5,269 nt of DNA, from positions 508 to 5,776 of the forward strand of contig PMDX01000229.1 in assembly GCA_003154635.1 (NCBI GenBank), written 5' to 3'. The notes under the pieces were generated by a model that searched no databases, had not been told where the DNA came from, and saw nothing but the letters and a program-made list of their open reading frames with translations. Of this stretch, positions 1 through 5,269 are shown one piece after another. Positions within the stretch are counted from its first letter, which is position 1. Each line of letters starts with the position of its first letter. Both the position numbers and the translations under genes were made by a program. Source of the DNA: Actinomycetota bacterium (GTDB taxonomy: Bacteria; Actinomycetota; Geothermincolia; Fen-727; Anoxymicrobiaceae).

Positions 1-1209
1 GACACTTACATCAGTATCCAGAACCCCGGCTCCAATCAAGCCACTGCGGATCTGACATACATGACTAAGGCCGGCCCGGTCGAAGGCCCCTCGGTAAACC
101 TCGCACCGCAGAGCCAGGCCACAGTCTACCCGAGAGCGACCCTGGGGAGCACCGACTTCTCCACGAAGGTCACCTGCCGGGAAGGACGCCAGATAGTGGT
201 GGACCGCACCATGACGTGGACCGGCAAAGGCGCACCTTCACCGGAAGCCCACAGCGCGATTGCCGTCACGTCGCCCGCAACGACCTGGTACCTTCCGGAA
301 GGCTCCTCGGATTGGGGATTCGAATGCTGGCTCCTCATCCAGAACCCCAACTCAAAGTCGGCTACCTGCACGGTGACATATATGGTGGAGGGCGTCGGAC
401 CCAAACATGCCACAAAGACGATACCGGCGAACTCGCGCGCGTCTTTCAACATGGCTGACGACATTGGGGCCGCGGATGCATCCATTAAAGTCGAGGCCAG
501 CGTGCCGGTGATCCCCGAGCGTGCGATGTACCGCAACAATAGACGTGAGGGACACGATTCGACCGGCACGACGGCTCCGTCGAGGGACTACTACCTGGCA
601 GAAGGCACGACCAACTGGGGATTCAAGACGTACGTGCTGGTGCAAAACCCGAACAACGCCCGGAATACGGTGACCGTCACCTATATGACGCCCGAGGGCC
701 CGGTTCAACAGAAACCGTTCACGATGCCCGGGAACTCGCGCAAGACTATCGAGGTCAACAGCGTGGTTCCGGCCAGAGACCTTTCAACACATGTCCGCGG
801 CTCGCTCCCGCTGATCGCCGAGCGTGCGATGTACTGGGGTGGCGGCACAGCTCTCGGCGAAGCTTGTCACGATTCGATCGGCATCTCCGAGCCGCACGCC
901 ACTTTCTATCTTCCTGACGGTCAGAGCTCCAGCGGGCACGAGACATGGACGCTCGTCCAGAACCCAAACGGCACGGCTGTGGATGTGGATATTACCTATA
1001 TGACCCCAACTGGCGCCGGTAACGTGACCTTCTCCGACACCGTGCCGGCCAACAGCCGCAAGAGTTATTCCATGGGAGACATGCTCCCCGGTTCCCGCGC
1101 ATCCATAATGGTCCACTGCAAGACAGCCGGAAAGAAGATAATCGTAGAACGCGCCATGTACTGGAACTCCAGGGGAGCGGGGACGGATACGATAGGTGGG
1201 TTCTCCGAC
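1..1209 (+). repeat. Tandem protein repeats of ~101-107 aa encoded within the first gene (one partial, three complete)
   Basis: The units run approximately 1-285 (N-terminally cut), 286-588, 589-903 and 904-1209, counting each from its aromatic-YL(P/A)(E/D)G motif. The QNP codons begin at 19, 340, 643 and 958, giving spacings of 321, 303 and 315 nt. The first unit is the most diverged: its ERAMYW position reads DRTMTW and its HDSIG position reads HSAIA. Units 2 and 3 are the most alike at DNA level, sharing an identical 17-nt stretch at 515-531 and 818-834 (ccgagcgtgcgatgtac). A near-match follows each stretch (cacgattcga..cggca). This suggests growth by internal duplication, with the units now mostly diverged at the DNA level. 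Confidence 0.82.
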
Positions 1210-1212
1210 TAG
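1..1212 (+). CDS. Repeat-containing probable surface/secreted protein, C-terminal part (5' end outside window)
   Basis: The reading frame is open from base 1 to the TAG at 1210-1212, giving 403 visible residues. The ATG at 61 is internal: it is the Met of a conserved TYM motif within the first repeat, so it is not the start. The visible protein consists entirely of about four tandem units of 101-107 aa. Their shared positions are aromatic-Y-L-P/A-E/D-G, then (I/V)QNPN, (V)TYM, P(A/G)NSR, ERAMYW and HDSIG. Alternating hydrophobic, Thr/Val-rich segments suggest beta-sandwich units, as in extracellular adhesion or stalk proteins. I have seen similar YLAEG/QNP/TYM repeats in actinobacterial predicted secreted proteins (possibly near DUF5719-type domains), but cannot confirm a family. 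The protein stops just after the last unit, with no LPXTG, transmembrane segment or cell-wall-binding repeat at the C-terminus, so any export signal or anchor must lie upstream of the window. Its function is unknown. It is separated from the next gene by 332 nt and is probably a different transcription unit. Confidence 0.8.
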   Translation, partial: DTYISIQNPGSNQATADLTYMTKAGPVEGPSVNLAPQSQATVYPRATLGSTDFSTKVTCREGRQIVVDRTMTWTGKGAPSPEAHSAIAVTSPATTWYLPEGSSDWGFECWLLIQNPNSKSATCTVTYMVEGVGPKHATKTIPANSRASFNMADDIGAADASIKVEASVPVIPERAMYRNNRREGHDSTGTTAPSRDYYLAEGTTNWGFKTYVLVQNPNNARNTVTVTYMTPEGPVQQKPFTMPGNSRKTIEVNSVVPARDLSTHVRGSLPLIAERAMYWGGGTALGEACHDSIGISEPHATFYLPDGQSSSGHETWTLVQNPNGTAVDVDITYMTPTGAGNVTFSDTVPANSRKSYSMGDMLPGSRASIMVHCKTAGKKIIVERAMYWNSRGAGTDTIGGFSD

Positions 1213-1252
1213 TGCCTGCTCCCCGCGGTAATGGGGGCGGCGGGATGGGCGC

Positions 1253-1334
1253 AAGGGGTCAAGTCTTGGGATGTGGGGTATTTCTAGACATCATGCCAGC
1301 GGTTACGACCCCACATCCCAAGACTTGACCCCTT
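1253..1334. repeat. Long perfect inverted repeat, REP/MITE-like palindromic element
   Basis: Positions 1253-1279 and 1308-1334 are exact reverse complements over 27 bp, separated by a 28-nt loop (1280-1307); pairing stops at both ends (1252/1335 and 1280/1307 do not pair). The arm begins aaggggtcaagtcttggg and contains a small odd palindrome, caag-t-cttg. From memory, GGGGTCAAGTCTTG-like sequences recur as palindromic elements near REP-associated tyrosine (Y1/IS200-like) transposases in several bacterial phyla; this resemblance is unverified. No transposase gene is present, so if mobile the element would be non-autonomous. It starts 41 nt after the stop codon of the repeat-protein gene. In RNA it could form a very stable hairpin, but no U-tract follows (the sequence continues cttcttcac), so a classic intrinsic terminator is not supported. 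Confidence 0.72.
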
Positions 1335-1495
1335 CTTCACTGATCCTCTACCTCCAGCGGGTGAAATAACGCAGGCTTAAGAAAATCATTAAAAGGCGGT
1401 TTCACAGATTGCCCGGAGACGCGCCCGGAGGGATCCGGCTCAAGCCTGGTCAGCTCTTGCGGGGAGTCGGAGCGAGGTCTATTCGTTCATTGTTG

Positions 1496-1504
1496 TGGTA
1501 AACT
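1496..1504 (+). promoter_or_regulatory. Possible extended -10 promoter element for the phosphatidyltransferase operon
   Basis: The sequence tggtaaact fits an extended -10 (TGn followed by TAAACT at 1499-1504). I see no good -35 hexamer at 16-18 nt upstream; extended -10 promoters can work without one. A transcription start near 1511 would leave a leader of about 34 nt before the TTG start. The position between the inverted repeat and the first gene of the operon is sensible, but the motif is short and could occur by chance. Confidence 0.3.
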
Positions 1505-1533
1505 GACTCAACCGGAATTCTGACAATGCCAGC

Positions 1534-1540
1534 AGGGAGG
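1534..1540 (+). promoter_or_regulatory. Ribosome binding site fixing the TTG start at 1545
   Basis: The sequence agggagg lies 4 nt before TTG 1545. An in-frame TGA at 1521-1523 rules out a longer protein. The ATG at 1526 is in another frame. The strong Shine-Dalgarno therefore decides for the unusual TTG start. Confidence 0.75.
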
Positions 1541-1544
1541 TTCT

Positions 1545-2195
1545 TTGGAGTTTCTTAAGAAAAACCTGGCGAATATCGTGACGTTATTGCGCGTGTTCAT
1601 GACACCCTTGTTTGTCGTATTCATGGTCCTGTCGAACACCAGCACCGGCTTCAAGTACGCGGCATTGGGGGTGTTCGCCTTCGGAGCTGTCACTGACTGG
1701 TTCGACGGCCAGATCGCAAGAAGGATGAACATAGTCTCGCAGTTCGGGATCATGGTAGACCCGCTCGCGGACAGGCTTTTCATAGGGGCGACACTCATAA
1801 CGCTCTATGTCATGGGATTCATCCCGTTACTCTTCATGGTTCTCGTACTGGGACGCGACCTGCTGATGGTTGCGGGTTACCCGTTCGTCAAGAAGATCGA
1901 CGCCAGCAAGGTAGCCGTCCACTGGACTGGAAAGGTCGCGACCGCCACCCTGTTTGTGGCGTTGGGCATGCTGATTCTCTCACCCCGTCCAGGCACCGGA
2001 TTCCAGGCCGGCTTCAATGGCTACTCTTTCACCACTTGGTCCTCGTGGCAGACATGGGGACTCTGGTTATTCATCGTAGGGGCAGCTCTTTCCCTGCTGT
2101 CGGGGGGCGTCTACGTAGCGCGTGTCATTCAACTGTTGCGCGAGGAAAAGGAAGGGAATCCTGGAGAGACGGCGCCGGCCGAATCAACAGCCTGA
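1545..2195 (+). CDS. CDP-alcohol phosphatidyltransferase family protein (cardiolipin or phosphatidylglycerophosphate synthase type)
   Basis: This 216-aa integral membrane enzyme should transfer a phosphatidyl group from CDP-diacylglycerol to an alcohol acceptor at the cytoplasmic membrane. The complete family signature D-x2-D-G-x2-A-R-x8-G-x3-D-x3-D is present: D51, D54, G55, A58-R59, G68, D72 and D76. These Asp residues bind the divalent metals and CDP, and D76 corresponds to the catalytic base. Further family features are GRDLL at 103-107 and GKVAT at 129-133. Hydrophobic segments lie near residues 11-32, 36-50, 78-94, 93-110, 131-147 and 171-192, consistent with the usual six helices. The tail (about 195-216) is charged and probably cytoplasmic. 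It starts at TTG 1545, the only start that fits the Shine-Dalgarno and the upstream stop. The acceptor cannot be read from sequence. The size and the adjacent fusion gene recall Streptomyces SCO1389, reported as a eukaryotic-type cardiolipin synthase, so that role is favoured over PgsA or an inositol-phosphate transferase without being proven. The next gene begins 23 nt downstream. Confidence 0.88.
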   Translation: MEFLKKNLANIVTLLRVFMTPLFVVFMVLSNTSTGFKYAALGVFAFGAVTDWFDGQIARRMNIVSQFGIMVDPLADRLFIGATLITLYVMGFIPLLFMVLVLGRDLLMVAGYPFVKKIDASKVAVHWTGKVATATLFVALGMLILSPRPGTGFQAGFNGYSFTTWSSWQTWGLWLFIVGAALSLLSGGVYVARVIQLLREEKEGNPGETAPAESTA

Positions 2196-2206
2196 GTAGC
2201 GCCCGG

Positions 2207-2213
2207 AAAGGGG
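2207..2213 (+). promoter_or_regulatory. Ribosome binding site supporting the GTG start at 2219
   Basis: The sequence aaagggg lies 5 nt before GTG 2219. This places the start 23 nt after the preceding stop codon and 12 residues before the conserved nucleotidyltransferase motif begins. The frame is open back to an ATG at 2036, but that would bury 160 nt inside the preceding gene and add residues with no family counterpart. Confidence 0.7.
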
Positions 2214-2218
2214 TCCCA

Positions 2219-4741
2219 GTGAACGACGTCGAAAAGCCGGACCTCAAGGCGGTGGTAATGGCCGGGGGCCAGGGCACGCGCCTGAGGCCGTTGACGAGCA
2301 ACCAGCCCAAGCCGATGGTACCGATTGTCAACAAGCCGCTTATGCAACACATCATCGAGCTGCTGAAGCGCCATTCGCTTGAACAGATAGTCGTGACCCT
2401 GCAGTTCCTGCCCACTGTGATCAGCAACTATTTCGGTGATGGTTCCACCTGGGGCGTAAACATGAACTACGTCATCGAAGAAAGCCCCCTCGGTACCGCG
2501 GGAAGCGTGCGCAACGCGCGCAGTTTTCTCGACTCACCTTTCATAGTCATCAGCGGTGATGCCTTGACCGATATCGACCTGACCGCGGCGGCCCTCTACC
2601 ACAAAGAGCGGGAAGCCATGGTTACGATAGTTCTCAAGAAGGCACCGAACCCGCTGGATTTCGGCCTCGTTATCACTGACGAGGAAGGCAAGATAGTCCG
2701 ATTCCTCGAAAAGCCAGGCTGGGGCGAGGTCTTCTCGGATACGATAAACACGGGTATATACATCATCGAGCCGGAAGTCCTGAACATGGTTCCGGACGAC
2801 AGGCCTTACGATTTTTCCAAGGAGCTGTTTCCGCAGTTACTCGAGAACGGACTGCCGCTTTTCGGTTATATCGCCGAAGGCTACTGGACCGACGTTGGAA
2901 ATCACCAGCAGTACCTCGAGGCCCATCGCGATATCCTCGACGGGCTCGTTGATGTCCAGGTGCCGGGGCACCGTCTCGAGAATAACGTCTGGATAGGCGA
3001 CGGCGCCGACGTCAACGAAAACGCCAAGCTCTCGGGCCCGCTGCTGGTTGGTAATCACGTAAAGATCGAAGAGGGCTGCAAGATAAGAGAATACAGCGTG
3101 CTCGGAGACAATGTCGTCATCAAGCACGACAACTTCGTCCACCGCTCTATTGTTATGGACAACACGTACATCGGCCCCTCCTGTCACATACGCGGCACGA
3201 TCATCGGGCGCAACTGCGATGTTAAATCCGGTGCCCGGATTGACGAGGGCGCGGTCCTCGGCGACGATTGCCTCATAGGCGACAACGCGATAATCAATCA
3301 CGACGTCCTGGTATTCCCGTTCAAGACCGTTGATTCCGGAGCAACTATTAATACCAGCATCATCTGGGAATCTCGTGGAGTGCGCTCCCTCTTCGGCAAG
3401 CGAGGTGTGTCCGGTCTCATCAACGTCGATATCACTCCTGAGATGGCGGTACGGCTCGGCATGGCGTACGGCTCCATGCTTCCGATAAACTCTCAGGTCG
3501 TCACCAGCCGTGACGGCACCCGCGCCGCGAGGATCATCAAGCGTGCCTTCATGGCGGGCGCCAACGCATCCGGCGTCCACTGCCGCGACCTCGAGATAAA
3601 CACCGTACCGGTAAACCGCTTCACGGTCGAGAGTCACAGTGACCAGGGAGGGGTTGACACCCGGACCAGTGAGCGCGACCCCCAGTGGCTGGACATCAGC
3701 TTTTTCGACGAACACGGGAGGGACCTTGACCTTAACGCGAGGCGCACCGTCGAGCGCATATATTCGCGCAGCGAGTTCCGCCGCGCTTTCCTGGAAGAGC
3801 TCGGTGAGATCTACTATCCCGCGCGTGCGCGTGAGGCTTACACGACCGCACTCGAAGAGAAGCTGGACATCGAGACCATAAAAAAGTCGGCGTTTAAAGT
3901 CGTTTTCGATTACGGATACGGACCCGCTTCACTTATCATGCCTGCAATTCTGGGAAAACTGGGGTGCGAGGTCCTCAGCCTGAATGCCTACACCGACGAG
4001 AAGCGCCTCCTCAGCGCACGCCCCAAACTCCAGGAGTCCCTGCTGAGATTAGGCGAAGTGGTCGGAAGCTTCAGTGCAAACCTGGGGATGCTGTTCGATA
4101 ACGGGGCAGAGCGCCTGGCGATCGTCGACGACCGCGGGCAGATGCTCGTCGGCACGGAACTGCTGGTTGCGATGGTCGAGCTCGTCACCGCCCACGTAAA
4201 GCCTCCCGGAAAGATCGCGGTACCTGTCGACCAACCCTCCGTGATAGAGCGCATCGCGAACGAACGCGGTTTCGATGTGATTCGGACCCGCGTCGAGAAG
4301 TCCAACCTCATGGGTGTGGCCCGCGAGGAGGGAGTCATATTCGCCGGGGGAGGCGACGGCGGCGTGATGTTCCCTGACTTCATGCCCGCTTTTGATGCGA
4401 TGATGGCGTTCGGCAAGCTTCTAGAGATGCTCGCCACGCGGGGTAAAAGCCTTTCTGCTGTGGCTTCGGCGCTCCCTAAATACTTCGTGATGCACCGCCA
4501 GGTGTTCACGTCCTGGGAGAACAAAGGAACCATCATGAGGCAACTCCTAGAGGCGCACCAGGGTCCCGAGGTCGACTCCACTGACGGCATAAAGATCTCG
4601 TGGGGCGGCGGGCGATGGGTTCTTGTACTCCCGGACCACGAGGAGCCCGTGCTGCACGTTTACGCCGAGGGCAAGAACGAGGAAGACTGCATCGAGATAC
4701 TCGATGAGTACGAAGCGGAAATAAAGCAGACCGCCGTCTAG
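2219..4741 (+). CDS. Mannose-1-phosphate guanylyltransferase-like protein fused to a degenerate phosphomannomutase module
   Basis: The protein has 840 aa in three parts. Residues 10-245 form a sugar-1-phosphate nucleotidyltransferase. It has the signature GGQGTRLRPLT (16-26), KP (31-32), LGTAG (91-95), SGD (112-114, metal-binding D114), FLEKP (162-166), NTGIYI (177-182) and WTDVGN (223-228, D225 the likely second metal ligand). Residues about 252-380 form a left-handed beta-helix of hexapeptide repeats, as in eukaryotic-type GDP-mannose pyrophosphorylases. Residues about 389-835 have the phosphoglucomutase/phosphomannomutase fold but degraded active-site loops. These are RTSERDP (482-488) where TASHNPP is usual, DNGAER (627-632) for DGDADR, GGGDGGV (710-716) in the sugar-binding loop, and LPDHEEP (804-810) for RPSGTEP. 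The N-terminal domain should therefore make an NDP-sugar, probably GDP-mannose from mannose-1-phosphate and GTP in the cytoplasm. The mutase part is more likely structural or regulatory. Length and order match fusions annotated in actinobacteria and cyanobacteria as ManC-type proteins (e.g. Streptomyces SCO1388, from memory). UDP- or ADP-glucose synthesis is not excluded. The start is GTG 2219; the gene lies in an operon with both neighbours. Confidence 0.88.
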   Translation: MNDVEKPDLKAVVMAGGQGTRLRPLTSNQPKPMVPIVNKPLMQHIIELLKRHSLEQIVVTLQFLPTVISNYFGDGSTWGVNMNYVIEESPLGTAGSVRNARSFLDSPFIVISGDALTDIDLTAAALYHKEREAMVTIVLKKAPNPLDFGLVITDEEGKIVRFLEKPGWGEVFSDTINTGIYIIEPEVLNMVPDDRPYDFSKELFPQLLENGLPLFGYIAEGYWTDVGNHQQYLEAHRDILDGLVDVQVPGHRLENNVWIGDGADVNENAKLSGPLLVGNHVKIEEGCKIREYSVLGDNVVIKHDNFVHRSIVMDNTYIGPSCHIRGTIIGRNCDVKSGARIDEGAVLGDDCLIGDNAIINHDVLVFPFKTVDSGATINTSIIWESRGVRSLFGKRGVSGLINVDITPEMAVRLGMAYGSMLPINSQVVTSRDGTRAARIIKRAFMAGANASGVHCRDLEINTVPVNRFTVESHSDQGGVDTRTSERDPQWLDISFFDEHGRDLDLNARRTVERIYSRSEFRRAFLEELGEIYYPARAREAYTTALEEKLDIETIKKSAFKVVFDYGYGPASLIMPAILGKLGCEVLSLNAYTDEKRLLSARPKLQESLLRLGEVVGSFSANLGMLFDNGAERLAIVDDRGQMLVGTELLVAMVELVTAHVKPPGKIAVPVDQPSVIERIANERGFDVIRTRVEKSNLMGVAREEGVIFAGGGDGGVMFPDFMPAFDAMMAFGKLLEMLATRGKSLSAVASALPKYFVMHRQVFTSWENKGTIMRQLLEAHQGPEVDSTDGIKISWGGGRWVLVLPDHEEPVLHVYAEGKNEEDCIEILDEYEAEIKQTAV

Positions 4742-4770
4742 GTATGCGTGCTTTGGGCCGCGCGGAATGT

Positions 4771-4777
4771 GGGAGGA
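4771..4777 (+). promoter_or_regulatory. Ribosome binding site fixing the TTG start at 4784
   Basis: The sequence gggagga lies 6 nt before TTG 4784. An in-frame GTG at 4769 overlaps this Shine-Dalgarno and has no site of its own, so TTG is preferred. It places FGTDGWR at residues 6-12, the normal distance from the N-terminus in this family. Confidence 0.7.
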
Positions 4778-4783
4778 ATAGAA

Positions 4784-5269
4784 TTGCCTGGTATCTCTTT
4801 CGGCACTGATGGCTGGCGCTCGACCGTTGATACTGACTTCAACGAGGAGAACGTGGCCATAGTGACGCAAGGGATCGCCGACTACCTCTACCAGAAGCAG
4901 ATGGCACAGAAAGGTTGCGTGGTGGCGTACGATACGCGCGCGCACTCCGAGTCTTTTGCTGACGTCGTATCCAACATCCTGGTCAGGAACGGCATCACGG
5001 CCCTCAAGAACGAGACGTTCTGCCCGACCCCCCAGGCCGCTTTCGCGGTTCTGGAGTCGGGTGCAGCCGGTGCGATAATGTTGACCGCAAGTCATAACCC
5101 GCCAAACTACAACGGGATAAAGTTCATTCCCCACTACGGTGGGCCTGCTACACCCGATATCACGGACGACATCGAATGGGAGATCGGAAAGAACCTTGAA
5201 TCCGGAGAAACCGAACCGCCCGCCGGGCGAGCCCTAGGGCCCGTCAGGAAGCTCGATGTCGGCAACCAG
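4784..5269 (+). CDS. Phosphoglucomutase/phosphomannomutase, N-terminal part (3' end outside window)
   Basis: The 162 visible codons cover domain I and the start of the next part of an alpha-D-phosphohexomutase, which interconverts hexose-6-phosphate and hexose-1-phosphate in the cytoplasm. The N-terminal signature FGTDGWR is at 6-12, and AYDTR (48-52) corresponds to the conserved phosphate-contacting G-x-D-x-R segment. PTPQAAFAV is at 81-89. The active-site loop TASHNPP (101-107) is intact with catalytic phosphoserine S103, followed by YNGIKF (109-114). The metal-binding, sugar-specificity and phosphate-binding loops lie beyond the window, as does the rest of a protein expected to be about 450-480 aa. 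FGTDGWR mutases include both glucose- and mannose-specific members, so substrate is unassigned. The gene starts at a TTG, 42 nt after the fusion gene, and probably belongs to the same transcript. It could supply hexose-1-phosphate to the upstream nucleotidyltransferase. Confidence 0.9.
   Translation, partial: MPGISFGTDGWRSTVDTDFNEENVAIVTQGIADYLYQKQMAQKGCVVAYDTRAHSESFADVVSNILVRNGITALKNETFCPTPQAAFAVLESGAAGAIMLTASHNPPNYNGIKFIPHYGGPATPDITDDIEWEIGKNLESGETEPPAGRALGPVRKLDVGNQ

Larger units (their letters stand above)
1213..1544. other. Intergenic region of 332 nt
   Basis: I found no convincing coding sequence here. It holds a long perfect inverted repeat (1253-1334). Next come an A/T-richer patch around 1376-1395, a short direct repeat gcccggag at 1411-1418 and 1423-1430, and a possible extended -10 element with a Shine-Dalgarno sequence just before the next gene. 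I do not recognise a tRNA, riboswitch or other named RNA. The stretch 1335-1495 has no assigned function. Confidence 0.6.

Noticed and set aside
61..63. ATG as the start of the first gene
   Set aside because: The frame is open to base 1, and the upstream residues (DTYISIQNPGS...) match the repeat core. The ATG is the Met of a TYM motif in the first repeat unit.
1253..1340. Inverted repeat as a standard Rho-independent terminator
   Set aside because: The stem is much longer than usual, the loop is 28 nt, and no run of T follows the right arm. It may still affect transcript ends, so it is listed as a repeat instead.
1411..1430. Short direct repeat gcccggag with 12-nt period as an operator
   Set aside because: Eight bases repeated twice in GC-rich DNA is weak evidence, and it lies about 70 nt upstream of the tentative promoter with no dyad symmetry.
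1335..1495. Possible riboswitch or small RNA in the leader region
   Set aside because: I could not match it to any known riboswitch core or find a convincing multi-stem structure by eye.
1508..1798. 96-residue open frame on the minus strand
   Set aside because: It is antisense to the catalytic CDP-alcohol motif of the phosphatidyltransferase, with no recognisable features.
2036..2218. N-terminal extension of the fusion protein from the ATG at 2036
   Set aside because: It would overlap the phosphatidyltransferase by 160 nt, has no Shine-Dalgarno and encodes a low-complexity Arg/Ser-rich segment without family counterpart. GTG 2219 has a proper ribosome binding site.
2837..3715. 292-residue open frame on the minus strand
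   Set aside because: It lies wholly antisense to the fusion gene, over conserved nucleotidyltransferase, beta-helix and mutase coding. It is the kind of open shadow frame expected in GC-rich sequence, and its translation shows no recognisable domain.
4547..5134. 195-residue open frame on the minus strand
   Set aside because: It is antisense to the end of the fusion gene and to the mutase gene, including its TASHNPP active-site codons. No domain is recognisable.

Overview
The window looks like a moderately high-GC chromosomal segment from a bacterium, most likely a deep-branching or uncultivated actinobacterial lineage. The basis is gene content and order. A CDP-alcohol phosphatidyltransferase of about 216 aa sits directly upstream of an 840-aa nucleotidyltransferase/phosphomannomutase fusion, an arrangement I recall from Streptomyces (SCO1389-SCO1388). 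The repeat type in the first gene is one I associate with actinobacterial metagenome-assembled genomes. Taxonomy remains an inference. All complete or start-bearing genes read on the + strand.

Layout. (1) Positions 1-1212 hold the 3' end of a large repeat protein: 403 residues made of four beta-rich units of about 101-107 aa with the core QNP(N) ... TYM ... P.NSR ... ERAMYW. It has no visible C-terminal anchor and is probably exported or surface-exposed. (2) Positions 1213-1544 are non-coding. They contain a perfect 27-bp inverted repeat with a 28-nt loop, which looks like a REP/MITE-type palindromic element and may also act as a transcript end. A possible extended -10 promoter and a strong Shine-Dalgarno sequence follow. 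(3) Positions 1545-5269 look like one operon: a CDP-alcohol phosphatidyltransferase (TTG start), a sugar-1-phosphate guanylyltransferase-like protein fused to a catalytically degenerate phosphomannomutase module (GTG start), and the first 162 codons of a phosphoglucomutase/phosphomannomutase with intact catalytic motifs (TTG start, running off the window).

How the genes may work together. The downstream mutase would convert hexose-6-phosphate to hexose-1-phosphate. The nucleotidyltransferase domain would activate that product to an NDP-sugar, most likely GDP-mannose. The phosphatidyltransferase makes a phospholipid (cardiolipin, phosphatidylglycerol or an inositol lipid). Together they suggest coupling of membrane phospholipid synthesis to mannosylated envelope material. 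The most interesting protein feature is the mutase half of the fusion. It keeps the fold signature but has lost the phosphoserine-loop context, metal ligands, sugar-specificity loop and phosphate-binding loop, while a canonical mutase is encoded next door. No undescribed defence, mobile or RNA system is evident.
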